DNA of 38,028 bases from an uncultured Prevotellaceae bacterium (lineage in GTDB: Bacteria; Bacteroidota; Bacteroidia; Bacteroidales; Bacteroidaceae): NCBI GenBank assembly GCA_902785695.1, contig CACZZQ010000020.1:1-38028 (forward strand), written 5' to 3'. Positions 18,701 to 25,430 of this stretch are shown piece after piece; the stretch's first letter is position 1, and every line of letters begins with the position of its first letter. Below the pieces are notes generated by a model. It did no database searches. It was not told the origin of the DNA and was given only the letters and a program-made list of their open reading frames with translations. Both the position numbers and the translations under genes were made by a program.

Positions 18701-18939
18701 AAGGCTTGATATTTACTGTTGAGGATGATGGACGTATTACCTTTGAAACTACTTCGACAGGCTATAATCATCCTTCTTATGGTATGATTCTGGGAACGCA
18801 GAACGACACTCAGGATGCATATAGCCACATGGAAAAAGATTTTGAAAGTACAACTTTCTATTTCAGCATTAAATACATTGTTGATGCGGGATCGTGGGGT
18901 ACTTACCAAGAGGTCTTTACCGTCACCAAGCAGTACTGA
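15709..18939 (+). CDS. Orphan SusD/RagB-like secreted protein with large C-terminal extension
   Basis: A 1076-residue exported protein. A type I signal peptide (1-19, ending AEAQ) has no lipobox cysteine, unlike normal SusD lipoproteins. Residues 20-63 form a short beta unit ending in LQRISF. From about 64 to 545 the sequence is SusD-like: a helical TPR-type core, YGLKARLYMWTGDYAKAQEYA near 265, RVEEMYFIQAEAAAQQGN near 427, and the C-terminal SusD signature with LQKRIELWGEGQTFFDVKRL near 481-500. Residues about 560-1076 are an added beta-rich region; its end (KYILKPFIDNVEGLIFTVEDD) resembles SusE/SusF-like glycan-binding lipoproteins, but I cannot name it. No SusC porin lies near, so uptake by the usual SusCD pedal-bin is not supported here. 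A strong terminator follows. Confidence 0.82.
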   Translation: MKRLFTILFAAMMMLSAEAQTQVKVTGNDGSSWTRSNFSSLYFNDSLNAVKIWANDVDTILRKNQLQRISFLRDNLPWNLQWRAYSGDAHYMFGYGAIMHIRDVMTADVTRTASGYNWFSSWANNQNQGTVYKYNDYVWNYLRGMVLEANQWIAACNDVAGQEGLLGAAYASRALLYLDMARMYEFLPNDRTNGISASGQDVTGLTVPIITESTPIDQKTGYYYAPRASRQEMAAFIQSDLDNAEALLPMLENSSNLLPQLDVVYGLKARLYMWTGDYAKAQEYASKAIKAATTKPMTREEMLSTTKGFNDETKWMWSVKYLQDDAAVASGIVNWTSWLSNEAYFGYAYAGPYVMIDKSLYDRISDNDIRKLEFKCPDDSPLASEVSYIDKYDAARFPTYASLKFRPNQGNIDDSQVGSVSAFPLMRVEEMYFIQAEAAAQQGNVIKAKELLNQFMQENRDPYYSCSISDKQALIEEIVLQKRIELWGEGQTFFDVKRLNLPVLRNYEGSNFPWDAQFNASGRPAWMNFMFPRNEEDRNAGLAEMNNPDPSDVYQDYYAPLNEDSVRMSINGDVVLQLPKFVGKIDVLPLDSVYRILFPCIVPQHGANVSFESKLQVSLSRDFPREQTKSPNGYAEGDSLITVYANTLSNIVSYLLRQQGREGDGEVEIFLREKLYVQKLPTLQYTSNIVSLRVKVSENYYYKYGYSYAPKLLADNVGVLDMERLAGQDIFKACNLKLEGEGSVYTTYTTDYPFFLDFNLWGMGFNVNGQGMVDATRYPNGTAYVDLYKYNWGEYYTGHAAEYPGQQDYQATVSCMTERDGLVFRCVSDTFNLSVIINRQAWDEYDYAWRNEKTTVMKSEAKPEITELTFQKDADANAYRLLAPYAKGHNLMIFAQNDSIMVMPRQYAYDDAAGNPVYASGIGTGDGFFFDMQVTFSYADSTQNVVCHEIYGERNVWIPKYEGFFKTDFFGDNIEGVIYVNEDNANKYILKPFIDNVEGLIFTVEDDGRITFETTSTGYNHPSYGMILGTQNDTQDAYSHMEKDFESTTFYFSIKYIVDAGSWGTYQEVFTVTKQY

Positions 18940-18964
18940 TTACTGCTTGACATAACAATCAATG

Positions 18965-19007
18965 CCCCCTGAAAGTTAGTCTGACTTTCAGGGGGTATTG
19001 TTTTTTT
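18965..19007 (+). terminator. Intrinsic terminator after the SusD-like gene
   Basis: Perfect 12-bp arms (18965-18976 and 18984-18995) with a 7-base loop, rich in C/G at the base, followed by a T-run to 19007. The T-run is on the plus-strand side, so it mainly ends the SusD-like operon. It also separates it from the convergent cmk fusion. Confidence 0.9.
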
Positions 19008-19033
19008 GTTAGATCCACTATTTTTTAGATTCA

Positions 19034-20815
19034 CTATTGTTTCTTTTTCTTTAGTTCCACCTTGGGAATCTTGATTTCTTGGTCGGTTTTCAGCTGTGCT
19101 CCCTGCTTGATACCGTTGTAGACCTCGATATAGCATTCCATGCCCCGGCCTAGGGTGCGATTGCTGATTCTTGTCATATTGTCGCCGGGCTTCACTTTCA
19201 CAACGTGGTCGGTACCGATGATGCGGTATGCTCCCGTTCTTACGCGAATGTCCATCTCCTCGTATTTGTCTGACGCTACGGTATCGGACTGTTGCTTTGA
19301 TGAGGCAACAGTGTCGGCTTGCTGCTTTGATGAGGCAACAGTGTCGGCTTGCTGCTTTGATGAGGCAACGGAGTCGGCTTGCTGTTTTAGTGAGTCGGCT
19401 TGCTGTTTTAGTGAGTCGGCTGTTTCCAAGGGAGCTGCTGCAGCCGGCGATGTGACAGTTTTCTTTTCTGCCTTCACGGGCATGGGAGCTTCGTTCGTAT
19501 TGAAGATGTATTTGTTGGCAAGGAATGCACCTGCTGCTACGAGGCCGGCGCAAAGGAGAAATGCTCCAGTCTTTCCCCACCTGCCTGACAGCCTTTTAGC
19601 AATAGAGTTATCGGTGTCCAGTTCGATGTATTCCTGCTGTGTGTTGAAGTATACCATCGTCAGCCTGATGGGTGAAACGCCAGTGGGAGCTTTGCAAAGG
19701 GTGCCTGATGTGGCATCGTAGCATTGTAGATTCTTCATGGACACGAGACTGAGGGATGAGTCGTACACCCAGAAGAGTGACTGGGGGTCGAAGGGCATTG
19801 AGGCGGCATGGAATTTCGAGAGAAGGCTGGGATTGTCGTGGACAATGCCGAGTACTTCCGTCAGTTGGCTTGTTGTGGGGAATGAATAGCCTTGGTATTC
19901 CATGCCTTCCAGGAGTGAGAATGATTCGTCAGCGTAGAAAGGCTCTCCACAGACTGTCTCTATGCTGCTGGCCTTGGTCTTGCCCAACACCCTCAAAAGG
20001 ATGCCGCACTGATTCTCCGTGGCCTCGCGTACACAGATATACTGCAAATCAACAATACGTTTGTAAACGCTTTTCTTGCTCTTTTTCAATACGCGTGTTG
20101 TGCGGGGGACGAATATGATGTCGCCCAAGTGCCATTTGCCAGCATTCTGAAACTTCTCCATGAGCCAGGCGTTCTGCTCTTCTATCGTCATGTGGCTGTT
20201 GTCGAGAAGCAGGGCATCGTCGGCCTGACGAAGGGGAGATACGTCGCGGTGGGAGTCGATATAGTCGCGTTCCTGCACATTTTTCAGAATGTCGGCATAG
20301 TCGGCGGGCATTCCCTTCTGCTGCAACTCGTCGTAGCGACGCTGGGCGCGTACCTCGGCACTGGCGGTGACGAAGATCTTAAGTTCGGCGTTGGGGAATA
20401 CGGTAGTGCCAATGTCGCGGCCGTCCATCACGATACCACCCTCACGACCCATCTTCTGTTGCTGAGCCACGAGGGCAGTGCGCACGAAGGGGATGGCGGC
20501 AATGGGGCTTACGTGGTTGCTCACCTCAAGGCCGCGAATCTCAAGCTCTACGTTCTCGCCGTTGAGGAACGTGGTGGTCTTGCCGTCAACGAGTCGCTGG
20601 TCGACGGTAATCTGAGGCATTGCCTCGCGAAGGGGCTCTTCAAGTACGGTGCCATCGGCGGCAAAGAGGTTATGACGCAAGGCATAAAGGGTCACGGCGC
20701 GATACATTGCACCTGTGTCAACATAGACGTAGCCCACGCGGCGAGCCAGTTCCTTGGCCATTGTGCTCTTGCCACACGAAGAATGGCCGTCAATAGCGAT
20801 CGTTATTCTTTTCAT
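19034..20815 (-). CDS. cmk: Cytidylate kinase fused to a membrane-anchored LysM protein
   Basis: A single 593-residue reading frame joining two functions. Residues 1-225 are a complete CMP/dCMP kinase: P-loop GHSSCGKST (10-18), the TGAMYRA CMP site (34-40), DGRDIGT (131-137) and the lid region [12 protein letters not shown]. The usual end of Cmk (WLMEKFQNA) runs without a stop into about 180 residues of unknown fold (226-405), one membrane helix (about 416-433, basic residues before it), a Q/S/A/D-rich repeat linker (465-515) and a C-terminal LysM domain (537-584; [22 protein letters not shown]). The predicted topology is kinase inside, LysM in the periplasm. Cmk normally ends near residue 230, so the fusion is odd. 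porQ lies 39 bp upstream. Two proteins from one mRNA cannot be excluded, but I see no break in the frame. Confidence 0.9.
   Translation of the reverse strand: MKRITIAIDGHSSCGKSTMAKELARRVGYVYVDTGAMYRAVTLYALRHNLFAADGTVLEEPLREAMPQITVDQRLVDGKTTTFLNGENVELEIRGLEVSNHVSPIAAIPFVRTALVAQQQKMGREGGIVMDGRDIGTTVFPNAELKIFVTASAEVRAQRRYDELQQKGMPADYADILKNVQERDYIDSHRDVSPLRQADDALLLDNSHMTIEEQNAWLMEKFQNAGKWHLGDIIFVPRTTRVLKKSKKSVYKRIVDLQYICVREATENQCGILLRVLGKTKASSIETVCGEPFYADESFSLLEGMEYQGYSFPTTSQLTEVLGIVHDNPSLLSKFHAASMPFDPQSLFWVYDSSLSLVSMKNLQCYDATSGTLCKAPTGVSPIRLTMVYFNTQQEYIELDTDNSIAKRLSGRWGKTGAFLLCAGLVAAGAFLANKYIFNTNEAPMPVKAEKKTVTSPAAAAPLETADSLKQQADSLKQQADSVASSKQQADTVASSKQQADTVASSKQQSDTVASDKYEEMDIRVRTGAYRIIGTDHVVKVKPGDNMTRISNRTLGRGMECYIEVYNGIKQGAQLKTDQEIKIPKVELKKKKQ
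19290..19421. repeat. In-frame DNA repeats in the LysM linker (30-bp x3, 21-bp x2)
   Basis: Three 30-bp copies (19290-19319, 19320-19349, 19350-19379) and two identical 21-bp copies (19380-19400, 19401-19421). All lengths are multiples of three, so copy-number change would keep the frame. On the minus strand they code for ADSLKQQ and [10 protein letters not shown] units between the membrane helix and LysM. Confidence 0.9.
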
Positions 20816-20854
20816 ATATCTAATTCGTTAAATCCGTTGTTTAATCTGTTATCG

Positions 20855-21802
20855 TTATAAAGCATACGAGAAGTTGATCATGAGCGAGGTGCTGCTCACG
20901 TGGTATTTGCCGTAGGCAATGTGCAGGCTGAGGCGTTCAAGCATCATTCCGGCACCAAGTGAGAGGGCTGCACCGTGGCTGCTCTCTTCGTTTTCGCCTG
21001 TCGATATCTTCATCTCCGAGGCGCGCATGGCATTATAGCCGGCAGCGAGATAGAACTGGCTGCCCAGTAGTAGGTCGGCACCAAGTACAAGGTGTTTGCC
21101 AATGCCGTATTCCCAGTCGTTCAGGCGTACAAAGGTGGCTGAGAAACGCAGGGGCGAACTGGCCAGTCGTTTGGTTACGCCAAGTTGCACATCCAGCGGC
21201 ATTCGCTCGAAGTCATCGTTGTAGGCTTTCAACTGGCCTCCCAGATTGCGTGCCACGGCACCGATACTCCAGTTGCGTTCCTCGTCGTAATAGTTCAGCC
21301 CCAGGTCTACAGCGGCTCCCAGTGCGTTGTACTGTCCGATATAGGAGGCAACGATCTTTCCAGTGATACCGCCCGTGATACGTTCGGTAAGTCCATAGGC
21401 AAAGGTGCCACCCAGTGCGAAGTCGTTAGCTTGAAAGGTGCCTGTCTCTTCATTGTAGGCTGTGGTTTGCTTCATCTTGCCATAATTGATGAAGCGTCCC
21501 TGAAGGCCCCATGTTCCGCGGTCGCCCGCCATCTGGGAGTAGGAGGCACTTCCTGTGATTGATCCCTGCATATAGGTCATCATGTTGAGGCCCAGGGAGC
21601 GGTCGCTGGCATAGTAGACCAGGGCGGGATTGTGGAACACCATCGACGCATCATCATCCGTCAGCGTGACATTCTCGCCGCCAAGTGCCGCAGCATGGGC
21701 ACTGGTGGGCAGGCGCAGGAAATTGAATGCCGTCTGGCTGTCCTGCGCATGAAGTGTCATGGCAAGTATCAGTGATATGAGGATGATGAGGGGTTTCTTC
21801 AT
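20855..21802 (-). CDS. porQ: Type IX secretion system protein PorQ
   Basis: A 315-residue outer-membrane beta-barrel protein of the T9SS attachment complex, in which PorQ works with PorU, PorV and PorZ in cargo processing and anchoring. After a signal peptide (about 1-19, ending LHAQ), the N-terminal region FNFLRLPTSAHAAALGGENVTLTDDDASMVFHNPA is typical of the PorQ/PorV-like barrel family, followed by alternating strands and a C-terminal aromatic-rich strand ending INFSYAL. I chose the start MKKPLIILIS at 21802; the frame stays open to 21988, but the extra 62 residues lie over the preceding gene and look like non-coding. cmk lies directly downstream; from memory, the same porQ-cmk neighbourhood occurs in other Bacteroidales. 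Confidence 0.88.
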   Translation of the reverse strand: MKKPLIILISLILAMTLHAQDSQTAFNFLRLPTSAHAAALGGENVTLTDDDASMVFHNPALVYYASDRSLGLNMMTYMQGSITGSASYSQMAGDRGTWGLQGRFINYGKMKQTTAYNEETGTFQANDFALGGTFAYGLTERITGGITGKIVASYIGQYNALGAAVDLGLNYYDEERNWSIGAVARNLGGQLKAYNDDFERMPLDVQLGVTKRLASSPLRFSATFVRLNDWEYGIGKHLVLGADLLLGSQFYLAAGYNAMRASEMKISTGENEESSHGAALSLGAGMMLERLSLHIAYGKYHVSSTSLMINFSYAL

Positions 21803-21825
21803 TCTGTCTCGATGATAAATATTGT

Positions 21826-22602
21826 TCAGTAGGATGCCGTGCAGGGAATACCCAAGGCAATGACTCGGTCGCGGATGCTGTCGAGCTGTTCGTGAGTGGC
21901 TTTCAGCAGCCCCTGTGCAGGTGTCTCGCGATCTATGGTATAGACCATCACCTGTTGGGGACCTATGGCTTTTACTGTATCGAGCCACGGCTTGACGTAT
22001 GCCTCACTGGTGTTGTCGACGCTCTCACCGTTGTACTCACCACGCATAAACATGGTTTGTATGATGATATGTCCACGGAACGCTTTCATGCGGTCAATGA
22101 TGCTTTCTGTGTTATAAGTACCGTTAGGGCGATCCACCTTATTTATATATATAGTATTAACGGTGTCGAGTTTCAGAATATTGTTGTCAACGCGCATTAA
22201 TGCATCGTGTACTTGCTGACGGTGAATCATGGTAGAATTGCTGAGTACCGAGACTTTTGCATGGGGACAGTAACGGTTGCGCAGGCTGATGGTGTCATCA
22301 ATGATTTCTGCGAAATGCGGATGGCATGTAGGTTCCCCGTTGCCGGCAAAGGTCAGCACATCGGGCAGCAGCCCTTCGGCAGTCATCTGCCGCAGCTTCT
22401 CTTCCAGCTTTTGTGCCACCATTTCACGGGTAGGCATGGGGAGCGTTGGCCTATGGTCGGCATTGAAGCCGCATTCACAGTAGATGCAGTCGAACGAGCA
22501 CACCTTGCCATCGGCCGGCAACAGGTTGATGCCCAGCGAAACGCCCAGTCGGCGACTATGTACAGGCCCGAAAATGGGCGATGGATAGATAACAGTTGAC
22601 AT
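21826..22602 (-). CDS. Radical SAM protein
   Basis: A 258-residue radical S-adenosylmethionine enzyme. The [4Fe-4S] motif CxxxCxxC is at C35, C39 and C42 (VCSFDCIYCECG). The SAM-binding glycine-rich part reads TFAGNGEPTCHP. It resembles the COG0731-like group (wyosine-related fold), whose bacterial members mostly have unknown substrates, so I give no gene symbol. The start was set at MSTVIYPSPIFGP (22602), because the upstream 20 residues of the open frame overlap the promoter region. It is the first gene of a probable unit with porQ and the cmk fusion: 23 bp separate it from porQ. Confidence 0.87.
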   Translation of the reverse strand: MSTVIYPSPIFGPVHSRRLGVSLGINLLPADGKVCSFDCIYCECGFNADHRPTLPMPTREMVAQKLEEKLRQMTAEGLLPDVLTFAGNGEPTCHPHFAEIIDDTISLRNRYCPHAKVSVLSNSTMIHRQQVHDALMRVDNNILKLDTVNTIYINKVDRPNGTYNTESIIDRMKAFRGHIIIQTMFMRGEYNGESVDNTSEAYVKPWLDTVKAIGPQQVMVYTIDRETPAQGLLKATHEQLDSIRDRVIALGIPCTASY

Positions 22603-22610
22603 GATGGGTG

Positions 22611-22642
22611 CAAAAGTACATAAAAAATTTGTAAGTTCCAAA
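22611..22642 (-). promoter_or_regulatory. Promoter of the radical SAM-porQ-cmk unit
   Basis: On the minus strand, TACTTTTG (22618-22611) is a TAnnTTTG -7 box and TTTG (22642-22639) lies 20 bp upstream. The -7 box is only 8 bp before the start codon, so the transcript has almost no leader. It interlocks with the rpsO promoter on the other strand. Confidence 0.65.
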
Positions 22643-22659
22643 CATTTTTCGTACCTTTG
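22628..22659 (+). promoter_or_regulatory. Promoter of rpsO
   Basis: TTTG at 22628-22631 and TACCTTTG at 22652-22659, 20 bp apart, match the Bacteroidota consensus well. The -33 box lies inside the divergent promoter of the radical SAM gene. Confidence 0.75.
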
Positions 22660-22670
22660 CACCCGCTTTT

Positions 22671-22707
22671 CGGAAAATCCGATGCATTCGACAACGCGAT
22701 TCGTTGT
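22671..22707 (+). promoter_or_regulatory. Structured rpsO leader (two small hairpins)
   Basis: The 110-base leader holds a 4-bp stem (CGGA at 22671-22674, TCCG at 22678-22681) and a 6-bp stem ACAACG/CGTTGT (22691-22696 and 22702-22707). S15 controls its own mRNA in several phyla through leader structures; whether this is one is inference. Confidence 0.35.
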
Positions 22708-22771
22708 GATTAAGGCGTTGAGCGTTGGAAGAATGTTATGGCAACAACTTATTAATCATTTAATTAAAATT

Positions 22772-23041
22772 ATGTATCTCGATCACGCTAAGAAAGAAGA
22801 GATCTTCAATGAGTTTGGCAAGGGCAATACCGATACTGGTAGCGCAGAGAGCCAGATTGCACTGTTCACCTATCGTATCAAGCACCTCACCGAGCATCTG
22901 AAGCAGAACCACAAGGATTTTGTGACTGCCCGTTCGCTGACCAAGCTGGTAGGTCGCCGTCGTAAGCTCCTGAAGTATCTCTACGTCAACGATATCAATC
23001 GTTATCGTGCCATCGTGAAGGCTCTGGGTCTGCGTAAGTAA
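22772..23041 (+). CDS. rpsO: 30S ribosomal protein S15
   Basis: An 89-residue protein of the small-subunit platform, binding 16S rRNA with S6/S18. The family pattern is complete: KEEIFNEFGKGNTDTGSAESQIALFTYRIKHLTEHLKQNHKDF and the C-terminal GRRRKLLKYL. The start at MYLDHAKK (22772) gives the exact family length; the open frame upstream is leader. Its last 47 bp overlap the 3' end of folK on the other strand. It is preceded by its own promoter and a structured leader. Confidence 0.97.
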   Translation: MYLDHAKKEEIFNEFGKGNTDTGSAESQIALFTYRIKHLTEHLKQNHKDFVTARSLTKLVGRRRKLLKYLYVNDINRYRAIVKALGLRK

Positions 23042-23483
23042 TTGCATCCCTGATTTCACGAAGCGGAATCATCACAAAGTCCCTCTCCTGCATCAGCGGG
23101 TGAGGGATTTTTAGTTCCGGTTCATCAATATGAAGGTCATCGTAAAGCAGAATGTCAATGTCTATGGGACGGTCGTGGTAAGTGGTTTGAAATTTGCGCT
23201 CGGTGGCGTGGGCTTCAGTCTTGCCCAACTGGCACTCAATGCGCTTATTGGCCTTTAGTACCTGATGGGGTGTTAGCGTGGTGCTGACACAGATGGCAGC
23301 GTTGACAAACTGATTCTCTGACTCAAATCCCCATGGCTCGGAATAAATAAGAGCAGACTGGCGCACAACGGTGCCAATCTGCTCGTTTATCAATGTGATA
23401 GCTTTGCGTATGTTCTCTTCCTTGTCTCCTAAATTAGAACCAAGTCCAAGATAAACCTGATGCAAAACCTCATCATTTATCAT
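22995..23483 (-). CDS. folK: 6-hydroxymethyl-dihydropterin pyrophosphokinase FolK
   Basis: A 162-residue enzyme of folate synthesis that transfers pyrophosphate from ATP to 6-hydroxymethyl-7,8-dihydropterin. Motifs: GLGSNLGDKEENI near 13-25, the RPIDIDILLYDD metal and ATP site, and PHPLMQERDFVMIPL. The C-terminal 15 residues (DAITYADPEPSRWHDND) are unlike the family and lie antisense to the end of rpsO. The ATG at 23483 lies inside a 7-bp repeat array; an in-frame TGA just upstream means no earlier start. A TTG nearer to HQVYLGLG is a possible alternative. Last gene of the ftsX-queA operon. Confidence 0.93.
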   Translation of the reverse strand: MINDEVLHQVYLGLGSNLGDKEENIRKAITLINEQIGTVVRQSALIYSEPWGFESENQFVNAAICVSTTLTPHQVLKANKRIECQLGKTEAHATERKFQTTYHDRPIDIDILLYDDLHIDEPELKIPHPLMQERDFVMIPLREIRDAITYADPEPSRWHDND

Positions 23484-23522
23484 TTCTCATTTCTCATTTA
23501 TCATTTCTCATTTCTCATTTAG
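23474..23522. repeat. Heptamer tandem repeat array between queA and folK
   Basis: Seven 7-bp units in exact phase: CATTTAT, CATTTCT, CATTTCT, CATTTAT, CATTTCT, CATTTCT, CATTTAG. The array holds the start codon and second codon of folK. Confidence 0.85.
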
Positions 23523-23536
23523 GGCGAAGCCCGTAC

Positions 23537-24679
23537 TTAGTCATCTACCACCAGCATGGCATCACCATAGCAGCCGAATTTGAAGTCATGCTGCAGTGCC
23601 AGCTTATAGGCTTCGATGGTGAGGTCGTAGCCGGCAAAGGCGGCAGTACCCATCATCATGGTTGACTCAGGATGGTAGAAATTAGTGATGATGGTATCTG
23701 CCAGTCCGAATTCGTAGGGTGGGAAGATGAACTTGTTGGTCCATCCGTCAAACTCTTTCAGAAAACCGTCAGTGCCTACTGCCGTCTCCGTGGCTCGTAT
23801 GGTGCTGATACCTACAGCACAGATATGATGACCCTCCTGTTTGGCGCGGTTCACAATCTCGCAGGTCTCAGGACTGATGAACATCTGCTCGGAGTTCATC
23901 TTGTGCTTGGTCAGGTCTTCCACTTCAATAGTGTCGAATGAACCTAAGCTACAGTGTACGGTGACATAGGCAAACTGATAGCCGCGTATCTCCATCATTT
24001 TCATCAGTTCGCGACTGAAGTGCAGACCTGTGGCAGGTGCCGTAACAGCTCCTTCGTTTTTGGCATAGATGGTCTGGAACTGCTCCATGTCATCGGGCTC
24101 GGCTTTGCGGTGCTCCACGATATAGCGGGGAAGTGGAGCCTCGCCCAGCGAGAAAAGCTCGCGTTTGAACTCATCGTGAGGACAGTCGTAGAGGAAACGC
24201 AGGGTGCGTCCTCGGCTGGTGGTATTGTCGATAACCTCGGCCACCATAGGCCCTTCACCGTCGAAGAACAGCTTGTTGCCGATACGTATCTTGCGGGCAG
24301 GTTCTACAAGAACGTCCCACAAGCGCAACTCCTCGTTGAGCTCGCGAAGCAGGAACACCTCTATCTGGGCATCGGTCTTCTCCTTGGTGCCATAGAGACG
24401 GGCAGGGAAAACTTTCGTGTCGTTGAATATAAAAGTGTCACCTTCATCGAAATAATCGAGTATGTTGCGGAAGGTCATGAATTCCTCAGTGTCATTGCCT
24501 TTGGCATCTTTCTTGAAGATGTCAATCTTCTCACTCTTGCGGTGAACCACCATCAACTTACACTGGTCGCGGTTGTACACGCGGTCAATCGTTCCATCCT
24601 CGTTCTTGAAGGCGCGGTGAGGTGGGTATAGGGCTACTTGTTCCTCGGGAAGCTTGAATTTGAATTGTGATAGTTTCAT
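23537..24679 (-). CDS. queA: S-adenosylmethionine:tRNA ribosyltransferase-isomerase QueA
   Basis: A 380-residue enzyme of queuosine synthesis that moves the ribosyl group of SAM to preQ1 at position 34 of tRNAs, forming epoxyqueuosine. Conserved blocks: GDTFIFNDTKVFPARL, the LGEAPLPRYI segment, TAPATGLHFSREL, and NFYHPESTMMMGTAAFAG near the C-terminus. At the usual VTLHVGLGTF site it reads VTVHCSLGSF, a mild change. The length is a little above the E. coli enzyme but normal for Bacteroidales. The gap to truB is 43 bp; transcription probably runs on from the ftsX promoter. Confidence 0.96.
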   Translation of the reverse strand: MKLSQFKFKLPEEQVALYPPHRAFKNEDGTIDRVYNRDQCKLMVVHRKSEKIDIFKKDAKGNDTEEFMTFRNILDYFDEGDTFIFNDTKVFPARLYGTKEKTDAQIEVFLLRELNEELRLWDVLVEPARKIRIGNKLFFDGEGPMVAEVIDNTTSRGRTLRFLYDCPHDEFKRELFSLGEAPLPRYIVEHRKAEPDDMEQFQTIYAKNEGAVTAPATGLHFSRELMKMMEIRGYQFAYVTVHCSLGSFDTIEVEDLTKHKMNSEQMFISPETCEIVNRAKQEGHHICAVGISTIRATETAVGTDGFLKEFDGWTNKFIFPPYEFGLADTIITNFYHPESTMMMGTAAFAGYDLTIEAYKLALQHDFKFGCYGDAMLVVDD

Positions 24680-24722
24680 ATTTTTTTGTCAGCGTTATTC
24701 CGTTATCACGATATTTCGTTTG

Positions 24723-25427
24723 CTAATTCTTTTCAATCTCTTGTTGTTCTAACCATTGGGGGAAATCGTCGAGTGTCAGACAGTCTTCTATGCGCACATC
24801 GCCAAGACGGGTGCGACAAAGGGCTGTCAGGAAGGCACCGCTACCCAAGGCTTCACCAATATCGCGGGCAAGTGACCTGATATAGGTTCCTTTTCCGCAG
24901 CTCACACGGATGCTCATCTGCATCGTGTCGGGGTTGAAATCGGTCAGCTCTATTTCGTCTATATGAATAGGCTTGGCTTTTAGCTCGGTCTCATTGCCTT
25001 GGCGCGCCAGTTTATAGGCACGATGGCCATCGACCATTACTGCGGAATAGATAGGGGGAACTTGCATGATGTCGCCCACGAAACTGGCGAGTGTCTTTTT
25101 TATCAGTTCGCGGGTGATGTGACGGGTGGGGTAGGTCATGTTTACCGTATGCTCGCGGTCATAGCTCGGGGTGGTGGCTCCCAGTTGCAGGGTAGCTGTA
25201 TACTCTTTGGATGCTAACTGTAACGACTCAATACGCTTGGTGGCCTTGCCTGTACAGAGAATCAGTACGCCAGTAGCCAGCGGGTCGAGTGTGCCGGCAT
25301 GGCCAGTCTTCAGCCGCTTCACATGGAGTGCTTTCGACAGTCGGGTACGGACATAGGCCAATGCACCGAATGATGACATCCGATAGGGCTTGTTGATGTA
25401 GATGAATTCCCCCTCTTGAAAGTTCAT
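24723..25427 (-). CDS. truB: tRNA pseudouridine-55 synthase TruB
   Basis: A 234-residue enzyme making pseudouridine 55 in the T-loop of tRNAs. The catalytic Asp is D48 in GHAGTLDPLATG; other marks are the N-terminal YINKPYRMSSF and the CGKGTYIRSLARDIGEALG segment. It is shorter than the E. coli enzyme because it lacks a C-terminal PUA-like domain, as is usual in Bacteroidales. It is 3 bp downstream of uppP and likely translationally coupled. Confidence 0.96.
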   Translation of the reverse strand: MNFQEGEFIYINKPYRMSSFGALAYVRTRLSKALHVKRLKTGHAGTLDPLATGVLILCTGKATKRIESLQLASKEYTATLQLGATTPSYDREHTVNMTYPTRHITRELIKKTLASFVGDIMQVPPIYSAVMVDGHRAYKLARQGNETELKAKPIHIDEIELTDFNPDTMQMSIRVSCGKGTYIRSLARDIGEALGSGAFLTALCRTRLGDVRIEDCLTLDDFPQWLEQQEIEKN

Positions 25428-25430
25428 TGC

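Noticed and set aside
17986-18909. 307-residue open frame antisense to the SusD-like gene
   Set aside because: No recognisable protein pattern, no promoter; a shadow of the coding strand.
19290-19421. Repeats resembling a short CRISPR array
   Set aside because: There are no spacers: units lie head to tail and code for a protein linker.
21803-21988. N-terminal extension of PorQ by 62 residues
   Set aside because: The extension overlaps the radical SAM gene, and the signal peptide begins at 21802.
22601-22771. Upstream extension of the rpsO frame
   Set aside because: S15 is 89 residues; the extra part covers the promoter and leader.
23954-24631. 225-residue open frame antisense to queA
   Set aside because: Opposite to a well-conserved gene and without any motif.
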